Shown in pieces: positions 55,786-64,000 of a stretch of DNA of 64,000 nt. A program made the translations under genes and the position numbers. The stretch comes from Sphaerotilus sulfidivorans (GTDB taxonomy: Bacteria; Pseudomonadota; Gammaproteobacteria; Burkholderiales; Burkholderiaceae_C). A model generated the notes under the pieces. That model ran no database searches, was not told the origin of the DNA, and saw nothing but the letters and a program-made list of their open reading frames with translations. The DNA lies in the NCBI RefSeq assembly GCF_013426975.1, contig NZ_JACCPY010000023.1, positions 1 through 64,000 on the forward strand. Reading direction: 5' to 3'. Numbering within the stretch: position 1 is the stretch's first letter; the number at the start of each line of letters is the position of its first letter.

Positions 55786-57450
55786 ATGTCCGCGACCCCT
55801 CTCGCCCGCCTGCGCGCCGAGCCGCCCCACCCGCTGCAATGGCTGCTCGCGCTGCTGTGCCTGGTGCTGGCGCTGCCGGTGCTGTCGATCGCCTCGTCCT
55901 GGCTGAGCTTCGACGCCACCGCCCGCGAGACGCTGGCCCATCAGCTCGACACCGTGCTGCCGGGCTATGCGCTGGCCTCGCTGCAGCTGACGCTGCCGGT
56001 GGCGCTGGGCGTGGCGGTGGTGGGCGGCGGCGCGGCGGCGCTGGTGACGCTGCTGCGCTTTCCCGGCCGCGGGGTGATGGAGTGGGCGCTGCTGCTGCCG
56101 CTGGCGATGCCCGCCTATGTGCTGGCCTATGTCTACACCGACACGCTGCAGTCCAGCGGCCCGCTGCAGGTCTGGCTGCGCGCGCGCACCGGCGCCACCG
56201 GCGCGCTCTGGCCCGACATCCGCAGCACCGGCGGCGCGGTCGTGCTGTTCATCCTGACGCTCTACCCGTATGTCTACCTGCTGACGCGCACCGCGCTGAC
56301 CGAGCGCGGCGCGGTGCTGATGGAAGCCGCGCGGCTGCTCGGCGCCGGCCCGTGGCGGCGGCTGACCGAGGTGGCGCTGCCGATGGCACGGCCCGCGCTG
56401 GCCGCCGGCGTGGCGCTGGCGCTGATGGAGACGCTGGCCGACTATGGCGTCGGCGCCTATTTCGGGCTGAACACCTTCACCACCGGCATCTACAAGGCCT
56501 GGCTGTCCTTCGGCGACCGCCATGCCGCAGCGCAGCTCGCCACCGTGCTGCTGCTGGTGGTGGGCGTGCTGGTGTGGCTGGAGCGGCGCGCGCAGTCGCG
56601 GCTGCGCTTCTCGACCTCCCGGGGGCCGGGCAGCAGCCCGGAGGCCCGCCCGGTGCAACTGCAGGGCGCCGCGGCCTGGGCGGCGCTGGCGGCCTGCCTG
56701 CTGCCGGTGCTGCTGGGCTTCCTGCTGCCGGTGGCGCTGCTGCTGCGCCTGGTGACGCTGGAGGCGCTGCACGGCGAGTTCGGCCTGCCGTGGGAGCGCT
56801 TCGGCCAGTGGGCCTGGGCGAGCCTGCGCCTGTCCGGCCTGGCCGCGCTGGCCGCCGCCGGCATGGCGCTGCTGCTGGCCTTCGCGAGCCGGCTGCGCCC
56901 GCATCCGCTGCTGGGCGCAGGCGTGCGGGTGGTCTCGCTGGGCTATGCGGTGCCGGGCGCGGTGATCGCCATCGGCCTGCTGCTGCCCTCGGGCTGGGCG
57001 CAGCAGCGCTGGCCCGACAGCCAGATCGGCACGCTGCTGACCAGCACCTCGCTGGGTCTGGTCTATGCCTATCTGGTGCGCTTCTCGGCGGTGGCGCTGC
57101 AGTCGGTCGAGGCCGGCTATGCGCGCCTGCCCGGCAGCCTGGACGAGACCGCGCGCATGCTCGGCGCCGGCAACGCACGCATTCTGGGCCGCATCCATCT
57201 GCCGCTGCTGCACCGCACGGTGCTGGCCGCGGCGCTGCTGGTCTTCGTCGACGTGATGAAGGAGCTGCCCGCCACGCTGGCGCTGCGCCCCTTCAACAGC
57301 GACACGCTGGCGATCATCGCCTCGCAGCTGGCCCGCGACGAACGTCTGGCCGAGGCCGCCCTGCCCTCGCTGGCGCTGGTGGTGGTCGGGCTGGCGCCGG
57401 TCATCCTGCTGTCGCGGGCCATGCGGCGCGGCGACAGTCTGGCGACCTGA
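55786..57450 (+). CDS. fbpB: Iron(III)-type ABC transporter permease, fused two-domain (FbpB-like)
   Basis: 554 residues with two BPD-transporter permease domains in tandem and about 12 TM helices, as in FbpB/SfuB. Both EAA loops are visible: MEAARLLGAGPWRRLTEVALP in the first half and DETARMLGAGNARILGRIHLP in the second. It would move periplasmic ferric iron into the cell with the divergent ATPase. No periplasmic binding protein (FbpA) is adjacent. ATG 55786; ribosome site weak. A linker (about 265-290) separates the halves. Confidence 0.88.
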   Translation: MSATPLARLRAEPPHPLQWLLALLCLVLALPVLSIASSWLSFDATARETLAHQLDTVLPGYALASLQLTLPVALGVAVVGGGAAALVTLLRFPGRGVMEWALLLPLAMPAYVLAYVYTDTLQSSGPLQVWLRARTGATGALWPDIRSTGGAVVLFILTLYPYVYLLTRTALTERGAVLMEAARLLGAGPWRRLTEVALPMARPALAAGVALALMETLADYGVGAYFGLNTFTTGIYKAWLSFGDRHAAAQLATVLLLVVGVLVWLERRAQSRLRFSTSRGPGSSPEARPVQLQGAAAWAALAACLLPVLLGFLLPVALLLRLVTLEALHGEFGLPWERFGQWAWASLRLSGLAALAAAGMALLLAFASRLRPHPLLGAGVRVVSLGYAVPGAVIAIGLLLPSGWAQQRWPDSQIGTLLTSTSLGLVYAYLVRFSAVALQSVEAGYARLPGSLDETARMLGAGNARILGRIHLPLLHRTVLAAALLVFVDVMKELPATLALRPFNSDTLAIIASQLARDERLAEAALPSLALVVVGLAPVILLSRAMRRGDSLAT

Positions 57451-57617
57451 TCGCGGCCAGACCTCCAGGCAGGCATCAACACGGAGGGGCACAAGGGCGG
57501 CCCCGGCCGTGCAGCAGATCACGGCAACACAGCCGGCACCTCCGGAAACACCTTTTTGCGGGGAGTGCACAAAGCGGCACAGGTCGAAAAATCGGCAACG
57601 ACCTGCGAGACCCTGGC

Positions 57618-58802
57618 ATGCACCCCTCCAACCGCCCCCCCCTTCGCGCAACCCTGCTCGGCCCGGACATCGAGCACCGGCGCAGCCTCGAGGCGATGCT
57701 CGACACGCGCTGCGCGGTGTCGTGGATGCCGGACTCGAGCAGCTTCTTCCGCGACCGGCCGGTCACGCTGGCGCGGCGTCTGCAGCGGGCCTTCGACCAG
57801 TTCGGCGGCACCCGTGACCCGGCCTTCCGCCAGGCGCTGCTGCGCCATCTCGACGAGCACCGCACCGAGGTGGTGGTCGCCTACTGGGGCACCAATCCGC
57901 TGGCCGATCTGCTGGCCATCCGCCAGCTGCGCCCGGGCATCCGGCTGGTGCTGATGGTGCTGTGCTATCCGCTGGCGCTCGACGAGCTGGGCGTGCGCCG
58001 CCAGCACTGGATGCTGCGCCGCGCCGCGCCCCATCTGGACGGCGTGCTGTTCCCGAGCGAGGCGATGCGCGGCCATTTCCAGGCCCACCGGCTGCTGCAG
58101 CGCGCAGGCCGCGAGGTGGCCGACCTGGTGCTGCCGCCGTGCTGGCCGGCGAGCTTCCAGCCCCGCCTGGAGGCCGACACGCCGCCCGCGCCGGCCTCCA
58201 GCGGCCCCAACCTGATCTTCGTCGGCCGCACCGACCTGTCGCACCCGACGATCCACGCAGCCGACGACCTGCGCGGGCCGATGCGCGAGCTGCTCGCGCA
58301 GGGCATCGAGCTGCACCATGTGCATTCGCCCGAGACCGACGACGGCCATCCGCTGCGCCGCCCCTTCGCGCCCGACAGCCAGACCGGACTGCTGGCGCGC
58401 ATGGCCCGGCATGACGCCAGCCTGATCCTCTACAACACCGCCGCCTGCGAGCGGGCCGACCGCTTCGACCTGACGGTGCCCGACCGGCTGATCTCCAGCG
58501 TCGCCGCCGGCGTGCCGATCGCGCTGCCGGCGCGTGGCTACCGGGCCGCGCACGACCATCTGGCCGACCATCCGGCGGTGATCGCCTTCGAGTCCTTCGC
58601 CGATCTGGCCCGGCAGCTGGCCGACCGGCCGCGCATCGCCGCGATGCGCCAGGCCGCCTGGCAAGGCCGCAGCCGGCATGCCGCCGAATGGCAGGGCCCG
58701 CGGCTGTGCCGCTTCCTCGAGGAGCTGGCTCCGCGCCCGGTGCACCAGCCCTCGCGCCCGGCCGCCACCCGGCGCGACAGTGCACGCGAAGTCGTCGCCT
58801 AG
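57618..58802 (+). CDS. Glycosyltransferase-like protein (GT-B fold)
   Basis: 394 residues. Features point to a GT4-like fold: an N-terminal Rossmann-like part (ATLLGPDIEHRRSLEAML, VVVAYWGTNPLADLLAIRQL), a linker with DGVLFPSEAMRGHF, and a C-terminal domain with NLIFVGRTDLSHPTIH, SLILYNTAACERADRFDLTVP and VAAGVPIALPARGY, the region that binds nucleotide sugar in GT4 enzymes. The usual E-x7-E pair is not obvious, so activity is uncertain. ATG 57618; ribosome site weak. It stands alone, 168 bases after the iron permease and before the TRAP genes. Confidence 0.6.
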   Translation: MHPSNRPPLRATLLGPDIEHRRSLEAMLDTRCAVSWMPDSSSFFRDRPVTLARRLQRAFDQFGGTRDPAFRQALLRHLDEHRTEVVVAYWGTNPLADLLAIRQLRPGIRLVLMVLCYPLALDELGVRRQHWMLRRAAPHLDGVLFPSEAMRGHFQAHRLLQRAGREVADLVLPPCWPASFQPRLEADTPPAPASSGPNLIFVGRTDLSHPTIHAADDLRGPMRELLAQGIELHHVHSPETDDGHPLRRPFAPDSQTGLLARMARHDASLILYNTAACERADRFDLTVPDRLISSVAAGVPIALPARGYRAAHDHLADHPAVIAFESFADLARQLADRPRIAAMRQAAWQGRSRHAAEWQGPRLCRFLEELAPRPVHQPSRPAATRRDSAREVVA

Positions 58803-58921
58803 GACCACACCCCGGCAGAGAGAAGCACGGGGGATGCGGACGGTGTGCGCTGCTGCGTAGTGCCGCGTAGTCGTAACACCCGATGGGCTGAATCAGGGTT
58901 TTCGAGTGTGATCGGGGCCAT

Positions 58922-58942
58922 GGTTCCTGAAGATCAGGAACC
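58922..58942. promoter_or_regulatory. Perfect palindrome upstream of TRAP transporter genes
   Basis: GGTTCCTG-AAGAT-CAGGAACC, an eight-base perfect inverted repeat with a five-base centre, lies 60 bases before the TTG start of dctQ. There is no T-run, so an operator is more likely than a terminator. No regulator gene is next to it. Confidence 0.4.
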
Positions 58943-59001
58943 GCGTGCATCTTCCCCGGTTTCCAATTTCCCTCACTTCCACTTCTCCCCGGAGATTCCC
59001 C

Positions 59002-59610
59002 TTGTCCGCCCTCCTGAAACTCTCAGGCTGGATCGACTCGTTCAATGAACAGGTCGGCCGGCTGCTGTCATGGCTGGTGCTCGCCGCGGTGTTGATCAGC
59101 GCCGGCAACGCCATCCTGCGCAAGACCTTCAACATCGGCTCGAACGCCTTCCTGGAAATCCAGTGGTATCTGTTCGCGGCCGTGTTCATGCTCGGTGCCG
59201 GCTACGCCTTCCTGAAGAACGCCCATGTGCGCATCGACTTCATCTCCTCGAAGCTGTCGACCCGCGCCAACACGATCATCGACATTCTCGGCATCGTGGT
59301 GTTCCTGGTGCCGCTGTGCCTGATCCTGATCGACCTGTCCTGGCCGCTGTTCACGCAGGCCTACGCCAGCGGCGAGATGAGCCAGAACGCCGGCGGCCTG
59401 ATCCGCTGGCCGGTGCTGCTGATGATCCCGGCCGGCTTCGCGATCCTGCTGGTGCAGGCGCTGTCGGAGCTGATCAAGCGGGTGGCCTACCTGCAGGGCC
59501 TGCGCGATGACCCGATGTCGGTCGAGCACGGCCCGAGCGACGAGGAAAAGCTGGCCGCCGAGCTGGCCGCCAAGGCCGAGCAGGCCGCCCGCGAAGGAGC
59601 GCGCGCATGA
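59002..59610 (+). CDS. dctQ: TRAP transporter small permease (DctQ)
   Basis: 202 residues with four TM helices: LLSWLVLAAVLISAGNAIL, WYLFAAVFMLGAGYAFL, TIIDILGIVVFLVPLCLILI and PVLLMIPAGFAILLVQAL. NAHVRIDFIS is the DctQ family motif. The start is a TTG at 59002, supported by GGAG about eight bases upstream and by the conserved N-terminus; no ATG fits. A charged 40-residue C-terminal tail (SDEEKLAAELAAKAEQAA) is extra. The stop overlaps dctM (ATGA). Imports an organic acid or similar solute with dctM. Confidence 0.88.
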   Translation: MSALLKLSGWIDSFNEQVGRLLSWLVLAAVLISAGNAILRKTFNIGSNAFLEIQWYLFAAVFMLGAGYAFLKNAHVRIDFISSKLSTRANTIIDILGIVVFLVPLCLILIDLSWPLFTQAYASGEMSQNAGGLIRWPVLLMIPAGFAILLVQALSELIKRVAYLQGLRDDPMSVEHGPSDEEKLAAELAAKAEQAAREGARA

Positions 59611-61394
59611 TCGAGTTCATCACCCAGAATTTCGTGCCGCTGATGTTCGGCGGCCTGCTGGCCTTCCTGCTGACCGGCATTCCGGTGGCCTTCGGCCTGG
59701 CCGCCACCGGCCTGGTGTTCGGCTTTCTCGGCATGGAGGTGGGGCTGTTCGGCAGCACCATGTTCCAGGCGCTGCCGCTGCGGATCTTCGGGATCATGCA
59801 GAACGACACCCTGCTGGCGATTCCCTTCTTCACCTTCATGGGCATCATCCTGGAGCGGTCCGGGATGGCGGAGGATCTGCTCGAGACCGTCGGCCAGGTC
59901 TTCGGCCCGCTGCGCGGCGGTCTGGCAGTCGCGGTGATCCTGGTCGGCGCGCTGCTGGCGGCCACCACCGGCGTGGTCGCGGCGGCCGTGATCTCGATGG
60001 GCCTGATCTCGCTGCCCATCATGCTGCGCTACGGCTACAACCGCACCATCGCCACCGGCACCATCACCGCCTCGGGCACGCTGGCGCAGGCCATCCCGCC
60101 GTCGCTGGTGCTGATCGTGCTGGCCGACCAGCTCGGCCGCTCGGTCGGCGACATGTACGCCGGCGCGCTGGTGCCGGGCCTGCTGCTGGTGGGCCTGTAC
60201 CTGGCCTTCATCGCGGTCGTGGCGATCGTCAAGCCGGACTGGGTGCCCGCCCTGCCGCCGGAGGCGCGCATCTACCGCGAAGACAACGGCGCGAGCGGCC
60301 ACAAGTCGCTGCTGGCGCTGCTGGCGATCTGCGGCGCCGCCGGCTGGGGCTGGGCGCAGGTGCACGAGAGCATCATGAACCCGTGGATGGAGCGCACGCT
60401 GCCGGCCCCGGGCGACGAGGTGGTCATCATGTCGATGACGGTCGCCTCCTTCCTGGCCCTCGGCCTGGCGATGGTCAACCGGGTGCTGAAGATGGGCCTG
60501 CTGTCGAAGCTGGCCGAGCGCTTCACCTTCGTGCTGATTCCGCCGCTGGTGCTGATCTTCCTGGTGCTGGGCACGATCTTCCTGGGCGTGGCCACCCCGA
60601 CCGAGGGCGGCGCGATGGGCGCGGTCGGTGCGCTGCTGATGGCGATGTCGCGCGGCCAGATCAATCGCCGCCTGATGAACCAGGCGCTCGACAGCACCGC
60701 TCGCCTGAGCTGCTTCGTGCTGTTCATCCTGATCGGCTCGACGGTGTTCAGCTTCACCTTCAACGCCGCCGACGGCCACATCTGGGTCGAGCATCTGTTC
60801 GACAACATGCCCGGCGGCGCGATGGGCTTCCTGATCGTCGTGAACCTGCTGGTCTTCGTGCTGGGCATGTTCATCGACTTCTTCGAGATCGCCTTCATCG
60901 TGGTGCCGATGCTGGCGCCGGTGGCCGAGAAGCTGCTGCCCGCACTGCTGCCCGAAGGCTACCCGGCCGACTTCGCGCTGGTGTGGTTCGGCGTGATCCT
61001 GGCGATGAACCTGCAGACCTCCTTCCTGACGCCGCCGTTCGGCTTCGCGCTGTTCTACCTGCGCAGCGTCGCGGCCAAGAAGGACTACAAGGACCGCGTC
61101 ACCGGCGAGATGATCCCGGCGGTGCAGACCACCGAGATCTACAAGGGCTCGATCGCCTTCATCGTGCTGCAGCTGATCATGGTCGCGGTGGTCATCGCCT
61201 ACCCGACGCTGGTGTCGGGCGATGGCACGCAGGCGACCAAGATCGATGCCGACCAGGCGCTCGAGCAGATGATGGGCGGCGACACCCCGCAGGCCGAGCC
61301 GAGCATGGACGGACTGGAGCCGGCCGGCGCCGCCTCCGAACCCGATCCGATGGACGCCTTCAAGGACATGGAGAAGCCGGCCGAGTCCAAGTGA
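59607..61394 (+). CDS. dctM: TRAP transporter large permease (DctM), long form
   Basis: 595 residues against about 430 in ordinary DctM. N-terminal half: FVPLMFGGLLAFLLTGIPVAFGLAATG, NDTLLAIPFFTFMGIILE and the sodium-site region SGTLAQAIPPSLVLIVLAD. A middle insert (about 210-295, PDWVPALPPEARIYRE to an extra TM pair) and a hydrophilic C-terminal tail (about 545-595, acidic and Pro-rich) give the extra length. The second half has VATPTEGGAMGAVGALL and NLQTSFLTPPFGFALFYL, both typical. The long form with this insert is known among TRAP permeases for larger or less usual solutes. No periplasmic binding protein (DctP) lies nearby. Confidence 0.88.
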   Translation: MIEFITQNFVPLMFGGLLAFLLTGIPVAFGLAATGLVFGFLGMEVGLFGSTMFQALPLRIFGIMQNDTLLAIPFFTFMGIILERSGMAEDLLETVGQVFGPLRGGLAVAVILVGALLAATTGVVAAAVISMGLISLPIMLRYGYNRTIATGTITASGTLAQAIPPSLVLIVLADQLGRSVGDMYAGALVPGLLLVGLYLAFIAVVAIVKPDWVPALPPEARIYREDNGASGHKSLLALLAICGAAGWGWAQVHESIMNPWMERTLPAPGDEVVIMSMTVASFLALGLAMVNRVLKMGLLSKLAERFTFVLIPPLVLIFLVLGTIFLGVATPTEGGAMGAVGALLMAMSRGQINRRLMNQALDSTARLSCFVLFILIGSTVFSFTFNAADGHIWVEHLFDNMPGGAMGFLIVVNLLVFVLGMFIDFFEIAFIVVPMLAPVAEKLLPALLPEGYPADFALVWFGVILAMNLQTSFLTPPFGFALFYLRSVAAKKDYKDRVTGEMIPAVQTTEIYKGSIAFIVLQLIMVAVVIAYPTLVSGDGTQATKIDADQALEQMMGGDTPQAEPSMDGLEPAGAASEPDPMDAFKDMEKPAESK

Positions 61395-61429
61395 CCTGAC
61401 CTGCAGGCTGACCGGCGCCGCCGGTCATC

Positions 61430-61474
61430 GGCGGACACGCATTCGTTGATAAGCTCACGAAATGCGTGTCCGCC
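61430..61474. promoter_or_regulatory. 14-bp perfect inverted repeat enclosing the RND adaptor start codon
   Basis: GGCGGACACGCATT (61430-61443) and its exact complement AATGCGTGTCCGCC (61461-61474) are separated by 17 bases. The ATG of the adaptor gene (61462) lies inside the right arm. In mRNA this could form a hairpin hiding the start; in DNA it could be an operator. The left arm shares CACGCATTC with the region upstream of the other efflux operon (7227-7235). Confidence 0.55.
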
Positions 61475-62649
61475 TTCTTCATTTCCGTCCGGCGCCTTGG
61501 TGCCCCCACCTTCTCGCCGCGCTGCTGCCGGCCCTGGTGACGCTGACGACGCTGGCCCCGCAGCCGGCCGAGGCGCAGGCCTCCTCCTCGCCCTCGGCGA
61601 CACCGGCAACAGCGGCCACAGCCTCGGCCGGCGGCCGTGCCGCCCTGAGCGTGCAGGCGGTGTCACCCCGGCGCGAGACGCTGGCGCGCACGCTGTCGGC
61701 CAGCGGCGGCCTGGCCGCCTGGCAGGAGGTGGTGATCGGCGCCGAGACCCAGGGGCTGCGGCTGGTCGAGGTCGCGGTGCAGGTCGGCGAGCGGGTGCGC
61801 CGCGGCCAGCTGCTGGCGCGGCTGCAGTCCGACACGCTGACGGCCGAGCGGGCCGCCACCCAGGCCGCGCTGGCCGAGGCCGAGGCGGTGCTGGCGCAGG
61901 CGCGACTCGAGGCAGAGCGCGACCGCGCGCTGCAGGCCGGCGGCGCCCTGAGCGCCCAGCAGCTGCAGCAGACCCTGACCGCCGAGACCACCGCCCGCAC
62001 CCGCGTGCAGGCCCTGAAGGCACGGCTGCAGGCCGACGAGGTGCGGCTGGCCCAGACCCGGCTGCTGGCGCCCGACGACGGCCTGATCTCCGCCCGGCTG
62101 GCCACCGTCGGCGCGGTCGCCCAGCCGGGGCAGGAGCTGTTCCGGCTGATCCGCCAGGGCCGCATCGAGTGGCGCGCCGAGCTCTCCGGCGCCGACATGG
62201 CCCGACTGAGCCCGGGCACCGCGGTGCGGCTCACGCCCGCAGGCACCGACACGGTGCTCGAGGGCCGGGTGCGCCAGATCGCGCCGACGGTCGATCCGGC
62301 CACCCGCCAGGGCCTGGTCTATGTCGACCTGACGCCGGGCGCGGCCGCCTCGCCGGTGGCGCGGCCCGGCATGCTCGCACGCGGCGAGTTCCAGCTCGGC
62401 GGCAGCGAGGCGCTGACGCTGCCTCAGGGTGCGGTGCTGCTGCGCGAGGGCTTCAGCATCGTCATGCGCATCGAGGCCGACGCGCGGGTGCGCGAGGTCA
62501 AGGTGCGCACCGGCCGGCGCATCGGCGACCGGGTCGAGATCCTGGAGGGACTGGACGCGCAGGCGCGGGTGGTCGCGCAAGGCGCCGGCTTCCTGGGCGA
62601 CGGCGACCGGGTCAAGGTGGTCGGCACCGCCTCGGGAGCCGCCAAGTGA
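61462..62649 (+). CDS. RND efflux periplasmic adaptor subunit
   Basis: 395 residues. Signal peptide (about 1-37, cleavage near AEAQA), then the first lipoyl half (VEVAVQVGERVRRGQLLARL), a coiled-coil hairpin (about 125-195), the second lipoyl half (LLAPDDGLISARLATVGAVAQPGQELF), and beta-barrel and membrane-proximal domains (LTLPQGAVLLREGFSIVM). It couples the RND pump downstream to an outer-membrane channel. The start ATG 61462 lies in an inverted repeat and has no ribosome site. The stop overlaps the RND GTG start (GTGA). Confidence 0.9.
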   Translation: MRVRLLHFRPAPWCPHLLAALLPALVTLTTLAPQPAEAQASSSPSATPATAATASAGGRAALSVQAVSPRRETLARTLSASGGLAAWQEVVIGAETQGLRLVEVAVQVGERVRRGQLLARLQSDTLTAERAATQAALAEAEAVLAQARLEAERDRALQAGGALSAQQLQQTLTAETTARTRVQALKARLQADEVRLAQTRLLAPDDGLISARLATVGAVAQPGQELFRLIRQGRIEWRAELSGADMARLSPGTAVRLTPAGTDTVLEGRVRQIAPTVDPATRQGLVYVDLTPGAAASPVARPGMLARGEFQLGGSEALTLPQGAVLLREGFSIVMRIEADARVREVKVRTGRRIGDRVEILEGLDAQARVVAQGAGFLGDGDRVKVVGTASGAAK

Positions 62650-64000
62650 ATGTCTCCGCCTGGTCGATCCGCAATCCGATTCCCGCGATCCTGCTGTTCC
62701 TGCTGCTGACGCTCGCCGGCCTGATGGGCTTCCGGGCGATGACGGTGCAGAACTTTCCCGACATCGACCTGCCCTCGGTCACCGTCAGCGCCGCGCTGCC
62801 GGGCGCGGCGCCGGCACAGCTCGAGACCGAGGTCGCACGCAAGATGGAGAACGCGCTGGCCGCGCTCAAGGGCCTGAAGCATCTCTACACCACGGTGCAG
62901 GACGGCGCGGTCACCATCACCGCCGAGTTCCGGCTCGAGAAGCCCACGCAGGAGGCGGTCGACGATGTGCGCGACGCCATCGCGCGCATCCGCTCCGACC
63001 TGCCGGCCGACCTGCGCGACCCGGTGGTGCAGAAGGTCGACCTGGCCGGCACGCCGATCCTGACCTACACCATCGCCTCCGACCGGATGGACGACGAGGC
63101 GCTGAGCTGGTTCGTCGACGACGCGGTCAGCCGGCGCATGCTGGCGGTGCGCGGCGTGGGCGCGGTCTCGCGGGTCGGCGGCGTCAGCCGCGAGGTGCGC
63201 GTCGAGCTCGATCCGGCGATGCTGCTGGCGCTGGGCGCCAGCGCCTCCGACGTGTCGCGCCAGCTGCGCCAGATCCAGCAGGACGCGCCCGGCGGCCGCA
63301 GCGACCTCGGCGGCGCCGAGCAGGCGGTGCGCACCCTGGCCACCGTGCGCAGCGCCGACGAGCTCGCCCGCATGGAGCTCGTGCTGTCGGACGGCCGGCG
63401 GGTGCGGCTCGACCAGATCGCACGGGTCAGCGACACGGTGGCCGAGCGCCGCTCGGCCGCGCTGCTCGACGGCCGGCCGGTGGTCGGCTTCGAGATCACC
63501 CGCAGCAAGGGCACCGGCGAGATCGAAGTCGCCGAGGGCGTGCGGGCCCAGATCGAGCGGCTGCGCGCCGAGCATCCCGAGATCACCTTCACCGAGGCCT
63601 TCAACTTCGTCGATCCGGTCCAGGAGGGCTACGAGGGCTCGATGCACCTGCTCTACGAGGGTGCGGTGCTGGCAATCATCGTGGTCTGGTTCTTCCTGCG
63701 CGACTGGCGCGCGACCCTGGTCTCGGCGGTGGCGCTACCGCTGTCGGCCATCCCGACGTTTGCGCTGATGCACTGGCTGGGCTTCACCGTCAATGTGGTG
63801 ACGCTGCTGAGCCTGTCGCTGGTGGTGGGCATCCTGGTCGACGACGCGATCGTCGAGATCGAGAACATCATGCGCCACCTCGCGATGGGCAAGACGCCCT
63901 TCGAGGCGGCGATGGAGGCGGCCGACGAGATCGGCCTGGCGGTGATCGCCACCACCTTCACGCTGATCGCGGTCTTCCTGCCGACCGCCTTCATGGGCGG
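62646..64000 (+). CDS. RND efflux transporter permease (AcrB/HAE1 family), 3' end outside window
   Basis: The first 451 residues are in the window and the frame is open to the edge. GTG 62646 gives MNVSAWSIRNPIPAILLF, the typical RND start with TM1. The porter domains follow (NFPDIDLPSVTVSAALPGAAP, then GVGAVSRVGG). TM2-TM4 begin near residue 340 (AVLAIIVVWFFLRDWRATLV), and TM4 carries the proton-relay aspartates in GILVDDAIVEIENI. FFLRDWRATLV is a hallmark of HAE1 pumps. The substrate is a hydrophobic drug or solvent class; which one cannot be told. Co-translated with the adaptor by a four-base overlap. A TolC-like channel, if linked, would lie beyond the edge. Confidence 0.93.
   Translation, partial: MNVSAWSIRNPIPAILLFLLLTLAGLMGFRAMTVQNFPDIDLPSVTVSAALPGAAPAQLETEVARKMENALAALKGLKHLYTTVQDGAVTITAEFRLEKPTQEAVDDVRDAIARIRSDLPADLRDPVVQKVDLAGTPILTYTIASDRMDDEALSWFVDDAVSRRMLAVRGVGAVSRVGGVSREVRVELDPAMLLALGASASDVSRQLRQIQQDAPGGRSDLGGAEQAVRTLATVRSADELARMELVLSDGRRVRLDQIARVSDTVAERRSAALLDGRPVVGFEITRSKGTGEIEVAEGVRAQIERLRAEHPEITFTEAFNFVDPVQEGYEGSMHLLYEGAVLAIIVVWFFLRDWRATLVSAVALPLSAIPTFALMHWLGFTVNVVTLLSLSLVVGILVDDAIVEIENIMRHLAMGKTPFEAAMEAADEIGLAVIATTFTLIAVFLPTAFMG

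Noticed and set aside
57451-57617. Possible RNA gene between the iron permease and the GT-B-like gene
   Set aside because: No cloverleaf, conserved box or convincing hairpin with T-run was found in this 167-base gap.

Overview
The window is GC-rich chromosomal DNA from a Gram-negative betaproteobacterium, most likely Burkholderiales and perhaps a Leptothrix/Sphaerotilus/Roseateles-like lineage. The evidence is the gene order rimP-nusA-infB-rbfA-truB-typA, an H-NS family protein, DusA, and many GTG/TTG starts and ATGA/GTGA translational overlaps. The lineage is inferred from gene content only. No rRNA, tRNA, CRISPR array, phage module or replication origin was recognised.

Layout. (1) 1-2.7 kb: the right end of an IS3-family insertion sequence, inserted in the 3' part of a large STAND NTPase gene (TIR/DUF4062-like domain, NACHT, formylglycine-generating-enzyme-like domain). 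This resembles bacterial NLR-like conflict/defence proteins, and its stop codon is supplied by the IS tip. (2) 2.8-7.2 kb: a MacAB-like export operon (adaptor, ATPase, two permeases). (3) 7.3-20.8 kb: a galactoside-utilisation regulon with a LacI-type repressor, MalK-type ATPase, GH42 beta-galactosidase, CUT1 sugar-binding protein and two permeases, GH36 alpha-galactosidase, galT, galK and galM. Oligogalactosides would be imported, cut from either anomer and fed to the Leloir pathway; galE is not here. Two AT-rich sites sharing an 11-bp core flank lacI and look like its operators.

(4) 20.8-30.5 kb: a metallophosphoesterase with a candidate leaderless promoter, a YhaN/YhaO (Rad50/Mre11-like) pair, an H-NS protein, dusA, and a divergent pair made of a GH2/beta-mannosidase-like protein without catalytic domain and a DUF1839 protein. 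(5) 30.5-40.5 kb: an EamA transporter, then the translation/transcription cluster typA, truB, rbfA, infB, nusA, rimP (minus strand) with intrinsic terminators at both ends. (6) 40.5-44.8 kb: a membrane/coiled-coil protein of unknown function, a small ORF, and a Cpx-like operon (Spy-like lipoprotein, response regulator, histidine kinase with a His-rich sensor loop).

(7) 45.2-50.4 kb: exopolysaccharide-type genes (deacetylase, flippase, GT2, FemAB/GNAT-like). (8) 50.4-54.5 kb: arginase, LOG protein, MoeB/ThiF, CtpA protease. (9) 54.6-57.5 kb: divergent iron-type ABC ATPase and fused permease with a putative Fur box between them. (10) 57.6-64 kb: a GT-B-like protein, TRAP dctQM without a binding protein, and an RND efflux adaptor plus pump, the pump running off the right edge.

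Most long open frames on the opposite strand of these genes are GC-driven shadows and are not annotated.
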